Counted from the first letter of the stretch, positions 25,826 through 34,320 are shown. The stretch: DNA of 34,478 bases from Sporosarcina quadrami (GCF_014836615.1 NZ_JACSQN010000025.1:1-34478), one strand, 5' to 3'. The notes: generated by a model not told the origin, from the letters alone. Program-made: numbers and translations.

Positions 25826-26251
25826 ATGATTGAGATAAAAACAACAATGCCAGGAAAGAAAGCGTTATATGGAGATTGTAGAGAAATACTTGGAGAGCAT
25901 GGGCTGCAGCTCGGTGGTGGCTGGGATTTCCATCAAGGACATTTCGATATGGTGCTTAAAGCGGAAGATGAGGACAAGATGTACTTACGGATGCCGTTTG
26001 TCGTTGTCGATGGCATGCTGGACGAGGATAGTGCGATGATTGAATTCGGTACGCCGTTCATCATCAACCATATTATGAATATTGGGCTCGATGATGAAGA
26101 AAGTCCTGTTCTCGCTGCTGTTGGACTGGACCAGTTCCAGACGCCTGATGATCCTGATGCGCCGATTCCCAACAGTCAAATGTGGGTGGATGACGCCGAG
26201 GAAGTGGTTTCCCGATTTTCAGAAAGCGGGATCTTCATTGCTCCTTATTAA
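25826..26251 (+). CDS. YugN-like family protein
   Basis: A 141-residue acidic soluble protein of the YugN-like family (Pfam YugN), function unknown. It opens MIEIKTTMPGKKALYGDCRE, and has GGGWDFHQGHFDMVL, YLRMPFVVVDG and GTPFIINHIMN, all typical of the family. AAAGAGGG lies ahead of the ATG. It is a single-gene unit with its own terminator. Confidence 0.87.
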   Translation: MIEIKTTMPGKKALYGDCREILGEHGLQLGGGWDFHQGHFDMVLKAEDEDKMYLRMPFVVVDGMLDEDSAMIEFGTPFIINHIMNIGLDDEESPVLAAVGLDQFQTPDDPDAPIPNSQMWVDDAEEVVSRFSESGIFIAPY

Positions 26252-26261
26252 TAAAGAATAT

Positions 26262-26313
26262 AGACCGAACAACCATTGAGCTAACCAGTTCAGTGGGTGT
26301 CCGGTCTTTTTTT
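26262..26313 (+). terminator. Terminator of the YugN-like gene
   Basis: AGACCG (26262-26267) pairs with CGGTCT (26302-26307) and the stem continues inwards with a few mismatches (AACAACCATTGAG with TTCAGTGGGTGT), followed by seven Ts. Confidence 0.85.
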
Positions 26314-26343
26314 ATTGATTTACCAAAAAGATTTATAAACCAT

Positions 26344-26369
26344 GTATACTTTTTTAAAACTTCCACGTC
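26344..26369 (+). promoter_or_regulatory. Candidate ECF promoter of the sigma factor operon
   Basis: GTATAC (26344-26349) and CGTC (26366-26369) are 16 bases apart. This is the spacing and -10 box of ECF-type promoters, but the -35 box lacks the usual AAC. It suggests autoregulation; not proven. Confidence 0.35.
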
Positions 26370-26403
26370 TTATGTATGTTAACAACAAAAAGTAGGTGGC
26401 CGC

Positions 26404-26919
26404 TTGCAAATTCCAACCATTGCCGACTTGTACAGGGCGAAATCCCTTGTGATCGGCAAGTATTTGATGAAAATAGGATGTCCAAAAGAGGACGCAGAGG
26501 ATATTATCCAAAATACGTTCTCCAAAGCTGTTGAACATATGATTCATTTGACCGTAGACAACCCTTCTGCGTGGCTGTTCAAGGTATCTATCAATAACTA
26601 TTACGACCTGTGTCGAAAACAACAGCGGTATCCACATGTACAGATTGATGAGAGTTTTTTAGAGAATATGGGACGAACGCGTGAAGATGGTGAACATGTT
26701 TTGCTTCAATACGAACAGAAAAAGGAAATTGAAGCGGTACTCAATCGATTGAATCCGACGCAATCCAATCTGCTTGTCCTGAAATACGAAATGGGCTTGT
26801 CCTATGAAGAGATGAGTGGATTGTTGGATATAAAAGTCGATACGATCCGGACAACGTTGTACCGGTCGCGTCAAAAGTTTAAACAGGAGTGGAGTGAGTG
26901 TATTGAAAGACAATCATGA
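26404..26919 (+). CDS. ECF-type RNA polymerase sigma factor
   Basis: A 171-residue sigma-70 family factor with regions 2 and 4 only. Region 2 includes EDAEDIIQNTFSKAVEHM and NPSAWLFKVSINNYYDLCRK (residues 29-78). Region 4 includes LNPTQSNLLVLKYEMGLSYEEMS with the helix-turn-helix that follows, up to DTIRTTLYRSRQKF. The start is TTG 26404, with AGGTGG just ahead. It overlaps its anti-sigma gene by 26 bases, so expression is coupled. Its targets would be an envelope stress regulon. Confidence 0.9.
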   Translation: MQIPTIADLYRAKSLVIGKYLMKIGCPKEDAEDIIQNTFSKAVEHMIHLTVDNPSAWLFKVSINNYYDLCRKQQRYPHVQIDESFLENMGRTREDGEHVLLQYEQKKEIEAVLNRLNPTQSNLLVLKYEMGLSYEEMSGLLDIKVDTIRTTLYRSRQKFKQEWSECIERQS

Positions 26920-27856
26920 TATGGATCAATTATTCAATTTCGACCATAAAGAAAAAGATCTAATCACGTCTGCGAAGCGGAAAAGTACGTGGCGCATGAC
27001 GTGGATCAGTGGACTTGTTTCTGTGCTTATCTTGACACTCGTCGTGCTCATCAAATTGCAGTTGACCCCTTGGCTGCTTGACAGGGAAATCATCGCGCAA
27101 GAGTTTTATTACGAAGTGCATGGTGCCAACACCTTCGTCGGTCTATGGGATGAATCAATTCGCCTCATAGGCAGCAGTGCCAAAGCACCTCGCTATAAAC
27201 TGGTGCAAGGGCAACCTGTCTATCGCGGGGACGTGACGAATGATTCAAGTCCTGTGGAAGTGCATGTATCGGCAGACCCCTTGCAGGCTTATGACTATTA
27301 CGGCAATAAAATGATGCAATTCATCCATCCGCAAACAGCTAGCTCGGACGTGCCGAATGATTTATTCGGAATGGATGCCATGCTTGACAATACCATCATT
27401 GAGATGGGTGTATCTTTTAATGATGCATACTCATTAGATTCCGTCAGGCGGATGCTGCCCGAGGGACTCGATCTTCAGTGGGTATGGGTGGATGCGTTTC
27501 CCGTAATCGAAGAGGAAGAAGCATTTGAAATGATTTTAACGGAAAATGAAGTGATCGGCTATCCGCTGATTGATGAAACGGGTAAAGAAATCATGGATCC
27601 CATTGAGCACTTCATGGATGTCCTTGAGATCGGCAAAGACCGCGGAGGACGCTATAAACAAGAGATTGCATCGATTCAAGCTGCCATGCATGAAACAAGG
27701 ACACTCGATGAAACCACGAAGAATGTGATTGGCGCCGTTGTTATTGGAGATAAGGAAGCGCTCCGCAACTTGCGGAATGATCCGATGGTACGCGCCACAA
27801 GTGTCGGAGCAATCGTCCATCCAGTGATCGGAAAAGGAGAGATGGAAAATGAATAA
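26894..27856 (+). CDS. Transmembrane anti-sigma factor (sigma-factor regulator N and C domains)
   Basis: A 320-residue single-pass membrane protein. A cytoplasmic N-terminal part of about 33 residues begins with acidic MDQLFNFDHKEKDLI. The membrane segment MTWISGLVSVLILTLVVLI lies near residues 34-52, and a long extracytoplasmic domain carries phrases of the Sigma_reg_C type (SADPLQAYDYYGNKMM; GMDAMLDNTIIEMGVSFN). It would hold the ECF factor until a signal is sensed outside. GTG 26894, with AGGAG, is my start; TTG 26903 is possible. It overlaps the next gene by eight bases. Confidence 0.85.
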   Translation: MSVLKDNHDMDQLFNFDHKEKDLITSAKRKSTWRMTWISGLVSVLILTLVVLIKLQLTPWLLDREIIAQEFYYEVHGANTFVGLWDESIRLIGSSAKAPRYKLVQGQPVYRGDVTNDSSPVEVHVSADPLQAYDYYGNKMMQFIHPQTASSDVPNDLFGMDAMLDNTIIEMGVSFNDAYSLDSVRRMLPEGLDLQWVWVDAFPVIEEEEAFEMILTENEVIGYPLIDETGKEIMDPIEHFMDVLEIGKDRGGRYKQEIASIQAAMHETRTLDETTKNVIGAVVIGDKEALRNLRNDPMVRATSVGAIVHPVIGKGEMENE

Positions 27857-28238
27857 AACAATTCAATGGGTAAGTTTTGTGCTTGCTGCAGTTGCCATTA
27901 ACATCCCTGCATTTTTACTTGCATCATTTACGTTATTTGGTACATCGGAGGGGACGAGTATTTTTTCAATCGATTACGCAGTAGCAGCCTTAATCGTTAT
28001 TTTAGCAAATGGGAGCATTGCAGCACTATTTCTCGCTATCAATCGCAATTATGCGCGCGGGTTTTTCTACGCACTTGTGGCATCCGTTGCGGAAGCAATC
28101 TGTTTGTATATCGTATTAGTGACATTCAATATGAATGTATTACTTATAACAGGTATCGTCATTGTCATTAACATCGTTTTACTTATCTATATCATTACAT
28201 CCACAAAAGCTAAACCAGTTATGCACAAGCAATCGTAA
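27849..28238 (+). CDS. Four-helix membrane protein of unknown function
   Basis: A 129-residue protein with four hydrophobic segments (about residues 7-30, 43-65, 69-92 and 97-118) and a short basic tail. I do not recognise a family. AAGGAGAG lies ahead of its ATG and its start overlaps the anti-sigma gene, so it is the third cistron of the sigma operon. It may be a further modulator of the anti-sigma factor or a target gene; that is inference from position only. Confidence 0.75.
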   Translation: MNKTIQWVSFVLAAVAINIPAFLLASFTLFGTSEGTSIFSIDYAVAALIVILANGSIAALFLAINRNYARGFFYALVASVAEAICLYIVLVTFNMNVLLITGIVIVINIVLLIYIITSTKAKPVMHKQS

Positions 28239-28274
28239 CCGATGGATAAAAAAGCGGAAAACATGAATCGCATT

Positions 28275-28321
28275 GCGCGAGTACCTCAGGCCATATTGTC
28301 TGAAGTGCCCGCGCTTTTGTG
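28275..28321 (+). terminator. Terminator of the sigma factor operon
   Basis: GCGCGAGTACCTCAG (28275-28289) pairs with CTGAAGTGCCCGCGC (28300-28314), with two mismatches and one wobble, followed by TTTTGTGTTT. Confidence 0.65.
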
Positions 28322-28398
28322 TTTCATCTCAGTCCATCGAGTTGCTATTCCCTCCCTAGTCACACTGCTATACTAGAAAGATGTGGAGGTGTTCTCTA

Positions 28399-28974
28399 AT
28401 GAGCAAAAAGATAGCGTTCATAGATGTGGAAACGAACGGGATGAGTGCGGAAATGAGTGAAGTGATTGAACTTGGCGTCATGCTCGGGGAGATGGAAGAC
28501 AACAAGATTATAAGAGTTGCGGAAGAGTATTGTGAATTCCAGGAGCCCTTTTTCACGATTCCTCCAATCATTACGAATCTCACAGGCATCAATGATCAAA
28601 TGGTGCGCGGGAAGACGCTTGATCTTGATAAGATCTACTCCATCTTGGAACAGGCGGATGGCATCGTAGCCCATAACGCTTCATTCGACAGGGGTTTTGT
28701 TAGCCGCCTTATGCCTGATACGCTTGACATGGACTGGTATTGTTCCGTGCGACAAATCAAATGGAAGAATTATGGCTTTGTAAACGGCAAGCTGCAACAA
28801 TTGTTGAAAGCACACCGTATCGATGTCGAGAATGCACATAGGGCGCTGGATGATGCCGTTAATTTGGCGAAGCTACTGAATCATCCACATCCGGATCTTG
28901 AAGCGAACGGTACGTATCTTTCGTATCTGATGAGCAAGAATCCGATGAAGAAGCCGGTGAAATCCCGGGTATGA
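28399..28974 (+). CDS. DEDDh 3'-5' exonuclease (DnaQ/PolC-epsilon type)
   Basis: A 191-residue stand-alone exonuclease domain. ExoI is FIDVETNG (residues 7-14) with D-x-E. ExoII lies in GIVAHNASFDRGFV, and ExoIII in NAHRALDDAVNLAKLL with H-x4-D. All four acidic residues and the histidine are present, so nuclease activity on DNA or RNA 3' ends is expected. The frame opens six codons upstream; ATG 28399 has GGAGGTG at 7-8 bases. The gene is monocistronic. Confidence 0.88.
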   Translation: MSKKIAFIDVETNGMSAEMSEVIELGVMLGEMEDNKIIRVAEEYCEFQEPFFTIPPIITNLTGINDQMVRGKTLDLDKIYSILEQADGIVAHNASFDRGFVSRLMPDTLDMDWYCSVRQIKWKNYGFVNGKLQQLLKAHRIDVENAHRALDDAVNLAKLLNHPHPDLEANGTYLSYLMSKNPMKKPVKSRV

Positions 28975-29022
28975 CATTACTGGAAGGAAATGTCCGCTTG
29001 GATATAGTAAGTTAGAATATAA

Positions 29023-29062
29023 CGATCCGCGAACCGTCTTCAGGTTTCGCGGATCGTTTTTT
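29023..29062 (+). terminator. Terminator of the exonuclease gene
   Basis: CGATCCGCGAACC pairs with GGTTTCGCGGATCG (one bulge), then TTTTTT. The stem is GC-rich. Confidence 0.92.
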
Positions 29063-29158
29063 ATTCGCAATAACAATGGTAGGATAAACTATAAAGCTTT
29101 TATAAAGTTACGAGATTCTAGAAAATTTGATGATAAATTATAGTCAGGAGGTAGGGCG

Positions 29159-29860
29159 ATGGGTGAACAACTTTTGCTTGTGGAAGATGATGCTGAAATT
29201 GCGCGCGTCATTCAAGATACATTGCGGCAGGAAGGATACGGCGTGACATGGGCGACGACGGGACTGGAAGGATGGGAGGATTTCCAGCAGGGGCAGTACG
29301 ATCTTGTGCTTGTCGATTGGATGTTGCCTGAAATGGACGGGATTACGCTTTGCCAAAATATCCGGTGGAAAAGTGATGTTCCAATCATTATGATCAGTGC
29401 GCGAAAAGAGGATGCGGACAAAGTGGAAGGTCTCGGCATCGGTGCGGACGATTATCTTGCTAAGCCATTCAGCCTCACGGAACTGAAAGCCCGGGTTGCC
29501 TCCCAGTTAAGAAGATGGCGGCGTTATATAGGTCAAGAGGAAATAGGCGGCGACACGCAGTATGCGGGCGGATTGATAGTGGATTGGAAGAAAGAACGGG
29601 TGTCTGTAGATGATCAATACGTACAACTGACGAATAAAGAGTTTGAACTGCTGAAGCTGCTGGCTGAAAATCCTGAACAGGTATTCACGAAAAGTGAGTT
29701 ATATCAGCATGTATGGCAACAAGCCGGTCTTGGGGATACACATACGGTCACTGTGCATGTGAAAGAACTGCGTGAAAAGCTGAACGACCCCGTGAAGACG
29801 CCGCAGTTCATCCAGACAGTATGGGGAAAAGGGTATCGGTTTATCGGTGAGCGGTTATGA
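29159..29860 (+). CDS. OmpR-family response regulator
   Basis: A 233-residue two-domain regulator. The receiver domain has the acidic pair EDD at residues 9-11, phospho-acceptor D53 in LVLVDWMLPEMDG, and the conserved lysine in DDYLAKPF. The C-terminal winged helix runs from about residue 135, with LTNKEFELLKLLAENP and HTVTVHVKELREKL, and ends with TVWGKGYRF. AGGAGG lies 7 bases before ATG 29159. The stop overlaps the kinase ATG (ATGA). Its targets are not apparent. Confidence 0.93.
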   Translation: MGEQLLLVEDDAEIARVIQDTLRQEGYGVTWATTGLEGWEDFQQGQYDLVLVDWMLPEMDGITLCQNIRWKSDVPIIMISARKEDADKVEGLGIGADDYLAKPFSLTELKARVASQLRRWRRYIGQEEIGGDTQYAGGLIVDWKKERVSVDDQYVQLTNKEFELLKLLAENPEQVFTKSELYQHVWQQAGLGDTHTVTVHVKELREKLNDPVKTPQFIQTVWGKGYRFIGERL

Positions 29861-31314
29861 AAATTAAAACATGGTTGTTGGTATCTTATTTGGTCGTCAT
29901 GCTATTGCCAATAAGTGCTGCATATGGACTGTTTGCATGGATTAATGCCTATCATCAAGACCAGCGTGTGGCTGAGTATATGGGGAATTGGACGGAACTA
30001 AATGCGTTGAAAGAAGTACTGGAGAATCCTGAATTATATCGACCAAAAGCGGATTGGTCTACTGTGAGTCAACTTGAAAACGACCAGTTATCGGTGACAC
30101 TTTATACGGAAATCGGATTTGTCGTCTATGCGTCTAATCCGATTAAGCATACAGCGATGTCCTTCGTAGGGAGAGAGCAATTGTATGATGGTTTTTATGA
30201 AATGAGCCAGAAGTTTGGGGCGTTTACTTATAAGGAACCGGTTTTTGCAGACAACGAAATGGTTGGTGTGTATGAAGTCCAACTCGCCAGGGATCAATGG
30301 GTAGCGGGTGTTGAAAAAAGGACGTGGCTAGTTATTGTTGCTTTCGCGTTATTTTTCATCGCGTTATTTGTCGGTGTAACGCTACTCGTTAACCGGAAAT
30401 TGAATAGTCCACTTCAACAGCTTATGGGACAGATGGATTCATTCGCACAAGGGAAAGAGGTTCAACCGATTCTTTCACGACATGATGAAATCGGGGAGTT
30501 GGCGAAGAGTTTTGACAAGATGCGGATTGACTTGACCGCGGCAAATAGACAACTGGCGGAGGAACAACAGGCTAAAGAGGCGATGATTGCTAGCATATCG
30601 CATGATTTGAAGACGCCGCTTACATCGATCCGGGCTTATGCGGAAGCGTTGCAAACGGGCAAGTTGACAGACTCCGAACAAGAAGAGTACCGCACGGTCA
30701 TTATGGATAAATCAAGTTATATGCGGCAAATGTTGGATGACCTGCTCATGTATACGTTATTGCAATCAAGCAACTATGACATGAGCTACGTGAGTGTGGA
30801 AGGTGGTGAGTTCTTCGAAATGCTTGTCTCCGGTTATGACATGCTTTGTGCGGAAAAAGCGATTGAGCTTCGTGTCGTCAGTAACGTTACGGGGGACTAT
30901 ACAGTCAGTTCCAAACAACTGATGCGAGTCGTTGATAATTTGATGACGAATGCGATTACGCACACAGATCCAGGCAGACCAATCGAACTTGCTGCTGTCG
31001 ATGCAGGAAATCCACCCGAATGGTGCTATCCATTCGTCATTGAAGCACTGAACCGTGAGAGTGGTATGTATTTGATTGTCCAAAACGAAGGGCAGGGCTT
31101 GACGGATGATGAAATCAGAGACGTATTCGATCCTTTATTCCAAGCGGACCCCGCGCGAACGAAAGCGGGAGAACGAGGCACTGGGCTTGGCTTAAGTATT
31201 ACAAAACAGATCATGGAGAAGCACGGAGGCGACGTGCGGATGGTAGCTGAACTGGGTATCGGAACAGCGGTCATCTGTTGGTTGCCGGAAATGAAAGGGG
31301 AAAAATTCAAATGA
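29857..31314 (+). CDS. Sensor histidine kinase
   Basis: A 485-residue membrane kinase. Membrane segments at about residues 6-28 and 158-180 enclose an extracytoplasmic sensor domain of about 130 residues. Then come a HAMP linker, the phospho-acceptor H249 in SISHDLKTPLTS, and an ATPase domain with N box NLMTNAITH, G1 box DVFDPLFQAD and G2 box GERGTGLGLS. All catalytic landmarks are present. Start and stop overlap the neighbours by four bases each, so regulator, kinase and lipoprotein are made together. The ligand is unknown. Confidence 0.93.
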   Translation: MKIKTWLLVSYLVVMLLPISAAYGLFAWINAYHQDQRVAEYMGNWTELNALKEVLENPELYRPKADWSTVSQLENDQLSVTLYTEIGFVVYASNPIKHTAMSFVGREQLYDGFYEMSQKFGAFTYKEPVFADNEMVGVYEVQLARDQWVAGVEKRTWLVIVAFALFFIALFVGVTLLVNRKLNSPLQQLMGQMDSFAQGKEVQPILSRHDEIGELAKSFDKMRIDLTAANRQLAEEQQAKEAMIASISHDLKTPLTSIRAYAEALQTGKLTDSEQEEYRTVIMDKSSYMRQMLDDLLMYTLLQSSNYDMSYVSVEGGEFFEMLVSGYDMLCAEKAIELRVVSNVTGDYTVSSKQLMRVVDNLMTNAITHTDPGRPIELAAVDAGNPPEWCYPFVIEALNRESGMYLIVQNEGQGLTDDEIRDVFDPLFQADPARTKAGERGTGLGLSITKQIMEKHGGDVRMVAELGIGTAVICWLPEMKGEKFK

Positions 31315-32405
31315 TGAAATGGATAAAACCACTAATAGCAGTCAGTTTTCTGCTCATATTTGCAGTCGGATTAGCTGCGTGCAATGCGGGAGACACAAGT
31401 TATTCACCTCAAGAAGTCGTGAACGAGGCACTAAAAGGTGCAGATGAACCCATCGCTTTCTACGGGGAGTATACGATGGCGATGAATGATGATGCAGGCA
31501 ATATGTACACCAAGCAATGGACGGGAAAAAATGGAAAACGCCGAATTGAAATGACGTCAGAAGACGGTACTGAAGAAATAGTGGCAGTCAATGACGGAGT
31601 AACGATGACGATGTATGATAAAGCGAACAATACCGCGATGATTATGCCGATATCTGAAGAAGATATGAAATTGATCAATGCACAAACACCTCAACAACAG
31701 GCGAAGAAAATGCTCGAACTCGTCAAGGATTCACATGAGTTGTCGACTGCCGACAGCGAGAAAATTGCAGGAAGAGATACGTTCCATATTGTTGCCAAGG
31801 CGAAAAAGGATAAGACATTGGTGGGAGACCAGGAAATCTGGGTGGATAAAGAAACATGGATGGTACTCAAGTCCATTTCCCATAGTTCACAGCTTGTCAT
31901 GACACAGGAATACACGAAAATCGACTATGATCCAGTCTTTGAAGAAAGCATTTTTGTCCTTGAAATCCCTGAAGGGGTAGAAGTGGAAGTGATCGATGAA
32001 GAGAGCATGATGCCGTCAGAGGTGACACTGGAAGACGTGAAAGCTGAACTGGGTACGTTCCATATGATCACTGAAACGGATGATGTGAAGCTATCGGCGT
32101 TGACGGTCATGGAAGGCATGGAAGAACGTCCGGAGTTTTCTTTCGATTATGTTGATAATGAAGATATTCCGCTATTTTCAGTAGGTGTGTTTAAAGACTT
32201 GTCGAATGTAGAGGACTTCGGTGCAACAGGCACAGCAGAAGCGATCACGATTCGCGGGGTTGAAGGAACGAAGATGGAGAGTGGTGACTTCCGTTTGTTG
32301 AATTGGATAGAAGACGGATTAGTATACAGCGTCTATTCAACAAATCCGACGATGGAATTTGATGAAATGCTAGGTTATCTAAAAGCGATGGACTCGGTGG
32401 AATGA
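31311..32405 (+). CDS. LolA-like lipoprotein, third gene of the two-component operon
   Basis: A 364-residue secreted lipoprotein. The signal peptide MMKWIKPLIAVSFLLIFAVG ends in lipobox LAAC with C24 as the lipid anchor. Residues 30-230 resemble the LolA/RseB fold: EYTMAMNDDAGN, KNGKRRIEMTSEDG and QEIWVDKETWMVLKS. A second part from about 240 resembles the DUF4367 type of domain, which in other proteins follows anti-sigma factors or sits in the sensing part of lipoproteins. ATG 31311 overlaps the kinase stop. It could be a sensing partner of the kinase; that is inferred from the operon. Confidence 0.85.
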   Translation: MMKWIKPLIAVSFLLIFAVGLAACNAGDTSYSPQEVVNEALKGADEPIAFYGEYTMAMNDDAGNMYTKQWTGKNGKRRIEMTSEDGTEEIVAVNDGVTMTMYDKANNTAMIMPISEEDMKLINAQTPQQQAKKMLELVKDSHELSTADSEKIAGRDTFHIVAKAKKDKTLVGDQEIWVDKETWMVLKSISHSSQLVMTQEYTKIDYDPVFEESIFVLEIPEGVEVEVIDEESMMPSEVTLEDVKAELGTFHMITETDDVKLSALTVMEGMEERPEFSFDYVDNEDIPLFSVGVFKDLSNVEDFGATGTAEAITIRGVEGTKMESGDFRLLNWIEDGLVYSVYSTNPTMEFDEMLGYLKAMDSVE

Positions 32406-32420
32406 AGATGAATAAAAAGG

Positions 32421-32458
32421 AAGGGACTGTGGCCATAATGGTTCAGTCCCTTTGTTTT
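32421..32458 (+). terminator. Terminator of the two-component operon
   Basis: AAGGGACTG (32421-32429) pairs with CAGTCCCTT (32444-32452); GGCCAT and ATGGTT extend it. The tail is TTGTTTTG. Confidence 0.85.
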
Positions 32459-32539
32459 GATGGATTGATAAAAGGAGGGAAGGTTGCTGGGAACTTTCTT
32501 CTGTAGGCATTCAAAATGCAGTCTACTCCTCATTCCTAG

Positions 32540-32950
32540 TTACGTCGCCACTAACTTCTCTTCATGTTCCTCAGATTCCTCAGATTCAACACCTTCGGCA
32601 GAATTACCCGGTTGAAGTTGTTCGGCAAGTTGTGTGTGTAATTTTGTCATACGTTCTTCAACTGCGAAAAGGCGTTCTGCCTTAGTTTAAATATGCACCC
32701 CTCGGCTCGCGTCCAATTTAATCTCGCTTTTCAAAGTCCTTTCCTCCCGCTCAAGTCCACGTTTTGATTGTGCGATCGACTTGGCGTGTTGAAGGGATAT
32801 TCTACTTTGAATCATTTGATCCATTGTACTTGATGGTCGTTCACTGTCGATGGCCGTATCCTTTTCTTCAGTGGAATCCTCTTTTTTGCCCATATTTCCT
32901 TTTGCCATTTCACTCTCGATTTCACGGATTTGTTTGTCCAATTCTTTCAA
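32540..32950 (-). pseudogene. Coiled-coil protein gene broken by an in-frame stop
   Basis: The minus-strand frame is open for 87 codons from TTG 32950 (KELDKQIREIESEMAKG to LKSEIKLDASRGV). A TAA follows at 32687-32689, and the same frame then continues for 48 codons (TKAERLFAVEERMTKLHTQL and a Glu-rich end) to a stop at 32540. The two parts together read as one helical, charged protein of unknown function. There is no ribosome binding site before the TTG, and the upstream DNA is a repeat fragment, so the original N terminus is probably lost. A second start at the ATG in ERMTKL has no ribosome binding site either. Confidence 0.7.
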
Positions 32951-32968
32951 AAGCTAACGTTTTGTCTC

Positions 32969-33037
32969 GCAAAAGCCGTTCTTAGTTACGGCTTTCGCTA
33001 ATCCTCCCGGAGTTGAAGGCTTGCACTCCAATCAACT
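32969..33037. repeat. Fragment of a dispersed GC-rich Bacillales repeat
   Basis: The stretch includes an 11-bp inverted repeat (GCAAAAGCCGT 32969-32979 with ACGGCTTTCGC 32988-32998), then CTAATCCTCCCGGAG and ends CACTCCAATCAAC. From memory this is one end of a common intergenic repeat of Bacillaceae and Planococcaceae whose other end begins GTTGATTTCCGTTCC; that end occurs at 34322. The fragment abuts the truncated start of the coiled-coil pseudogene. Confidence 0.55.
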
Positions 33038-33067
33038 AAAAGTGTAGTTCCAAGCAATCGCCCCAAG

Positions 33068-33553
33068 TCACTTTACTTTTTCGATTGAAACCGACCCATC
33101 TGGGAAATGTATCAACATGCTACCGCCAGATGAGAAGATCACTTCAAAAGAAAGCATCCCATCATCAATCGGCAAAAACTCTTCGAATAACCAATTGTCC
33201 AATTCACGACTTAACACAGATTTTTCATTGTGATAATTAAGATGTCTGAATTGGAACAGCGAAGTATCTATAAAACTCAATTTCCATTTATCGCTTCCAG
33301 ACAAGGTTAAGACAATATTGGTATGCAGCAAGTTTGTATGTTGAAATTCAACTTTAACAAGTTCGTAATCGTGAAAACCCCAGCCACTGAAACGATCAAA
33401 AACTGGTTTTGGCAGTCGGTTTACCAACATCTTATATTCATTTCTGTATGCCATTGCATTTTCCGACTCTTCCTCTTCCAACCTGATTAATTCTTCCTCG
33501 CTTGTGCAACCCATATTTAATGCCGTGTGTGCATCGTATGATCTATATTTCAT
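33068..33553 (-). CDS. Small protein, possibly DUF4085-like
   Basis: A 161-residue soluble protein with no membrane segment. The part GFHDYELVKVEFQH near residues 64-77 and the beta-rich LTLSGSDKWKLSFIDTSLFQ recall the DUF4085 and related small families often found in accessory regions, but I am not sure. ATG 33553 has GAGAG about 10 bases ahead; a TTG six codons up is the longer alternative. A function as an immunity protein is possible but nothing here shows it. Confidence 0.7.
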   Translation of the reverse strand: MKYRSYDAHTALNMGCTSEEELIRLEEEESENAMAYRNEYKMLVNRLPKPVFDRFSGWGFHDYELVKVEFQHTNLLHTNIVLTLSGSDKWKLSFIDTSLFQFRHLNYHNEKSVLSRELDNWLFEEFLPIDDGMLSFEVIFSSGGSMLIHFPDGSVSIEKVK

Positions 33554-33637
33554 GTCATTCACTCTCTTCAACTTTTTTTCAATTTGGACGTTTGCTTATT
33601 TTATAATTTCATGATTCTAATAGCACTGCCCTCTAAC

Positions 33638-33780
33638 TTAAAAGAATAAGTTTCTACCATTCGGCAGCTTGCTGTCAAGGATGATTATAGGCTCATAGAG
33701 TAGGGAGCTATCGCTCTTTCATCAAGCCAATTATAAAATGGCGGTTTAGGTTTATGTTCTACTTCAAGTGATTTAACAAA
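33638..33780 (-). pseudogene. Short frameshifted relic
   Basis: On the minus strand a protein-like frame reads TFVKSLEVEHKPKPPFYNWL and DERAIAPYSM. After a shift near 33690 it reads EPIIILDSKLPNGRNLFF before TAA (33638-33640). It begins at or inside the end of the 120-residue gene in another frame and has no start. I do not recognise the family; it looks like the C-terminal end of a deleted gene, or the original end of the neighbouring gene. Confidence 0.45.
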
Positions 33781-33784
33781 AGTT

Positions 33785-34147
33785 TTAATCGTATTGCATA
33801 ACTTCTTTTATGTACTCTTTCAAGCAGTCATTCAAGTTGGAATAGAAATGCCGAGTGTTTACCCACTTAGGTAAACTTTCAAAATTGCCAAAAGTAGCGA
33901 TTATTCCCGTCTCTGTTTGCTTTATCCCGAGTGTTGTTACAAAACCCAATGAATACCCCTCGTTATCCTCAGCAAATACATTGTAGAAAACAGTAGATTC
34001 CTTCTCTAGATAATCATCAAACACCTCTGTATTAAATCTGTAACCTTCAACTACAGGAAGGTTTGAAATATAAGCTTCACGTGCATCATAGGATGGGAAA
34101 TCCTTCACTGTATCATCCACTTTGTTATAGAAATAGCTTGTAATCAT
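33785..34147 (-). CDS. Hypothetical protein, 120 residues
   Basis: A soluble protein of mixed composition, MITSYFYNKVDDTVKDFPSY at its start, with many aromatic and acidic residues. No known motif or membrane segment. AGGAG lies 8 bases ahead of ATG 34147, so it is very likely translated. It is on the same strand as the 161-residue gene, with a relic between. Such small acidic proteins are common in accessory and immunity gene clusters, but no toxin is seen in the window. Confidence 0.7.
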   Translation of the reverse strand: MITSYFYNKVDDTVKDFPSYDAREAYISNLPVVEGYRFNTEVFDDYLEKESTVFYNVFAEDNEGYSLGFVTTLGIKQTETGIIATFGNFESLPKWVNTRHFYSNLNDCLKEYIKEVMQYD

Positions 34148-34320
34148 CTAAATCACTCCTGTTTTTTTATAAATATAGGAAAAAACCATAAAAATCCTAG
34201 CAATGAATAGATGAAGAACATTTCAACTTCTCTTTTCTAACGGGTTTCAAGATAATGGCCCTTTTAACAGCACAACCCTAATACCATAAGTGTGTCTTGA
34301 TAAAGGAACAGGGTACAACC
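34148..34320. other. Gene-free stretch
   Basis: AT-rich sequence upstream of the 120-residue gene. It holds the ribosome binding site of that gene. Read on the minus strand it has short open pieces but nothing I can assign. No clear promoter or terminator is visible. Confidence 0.5.
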
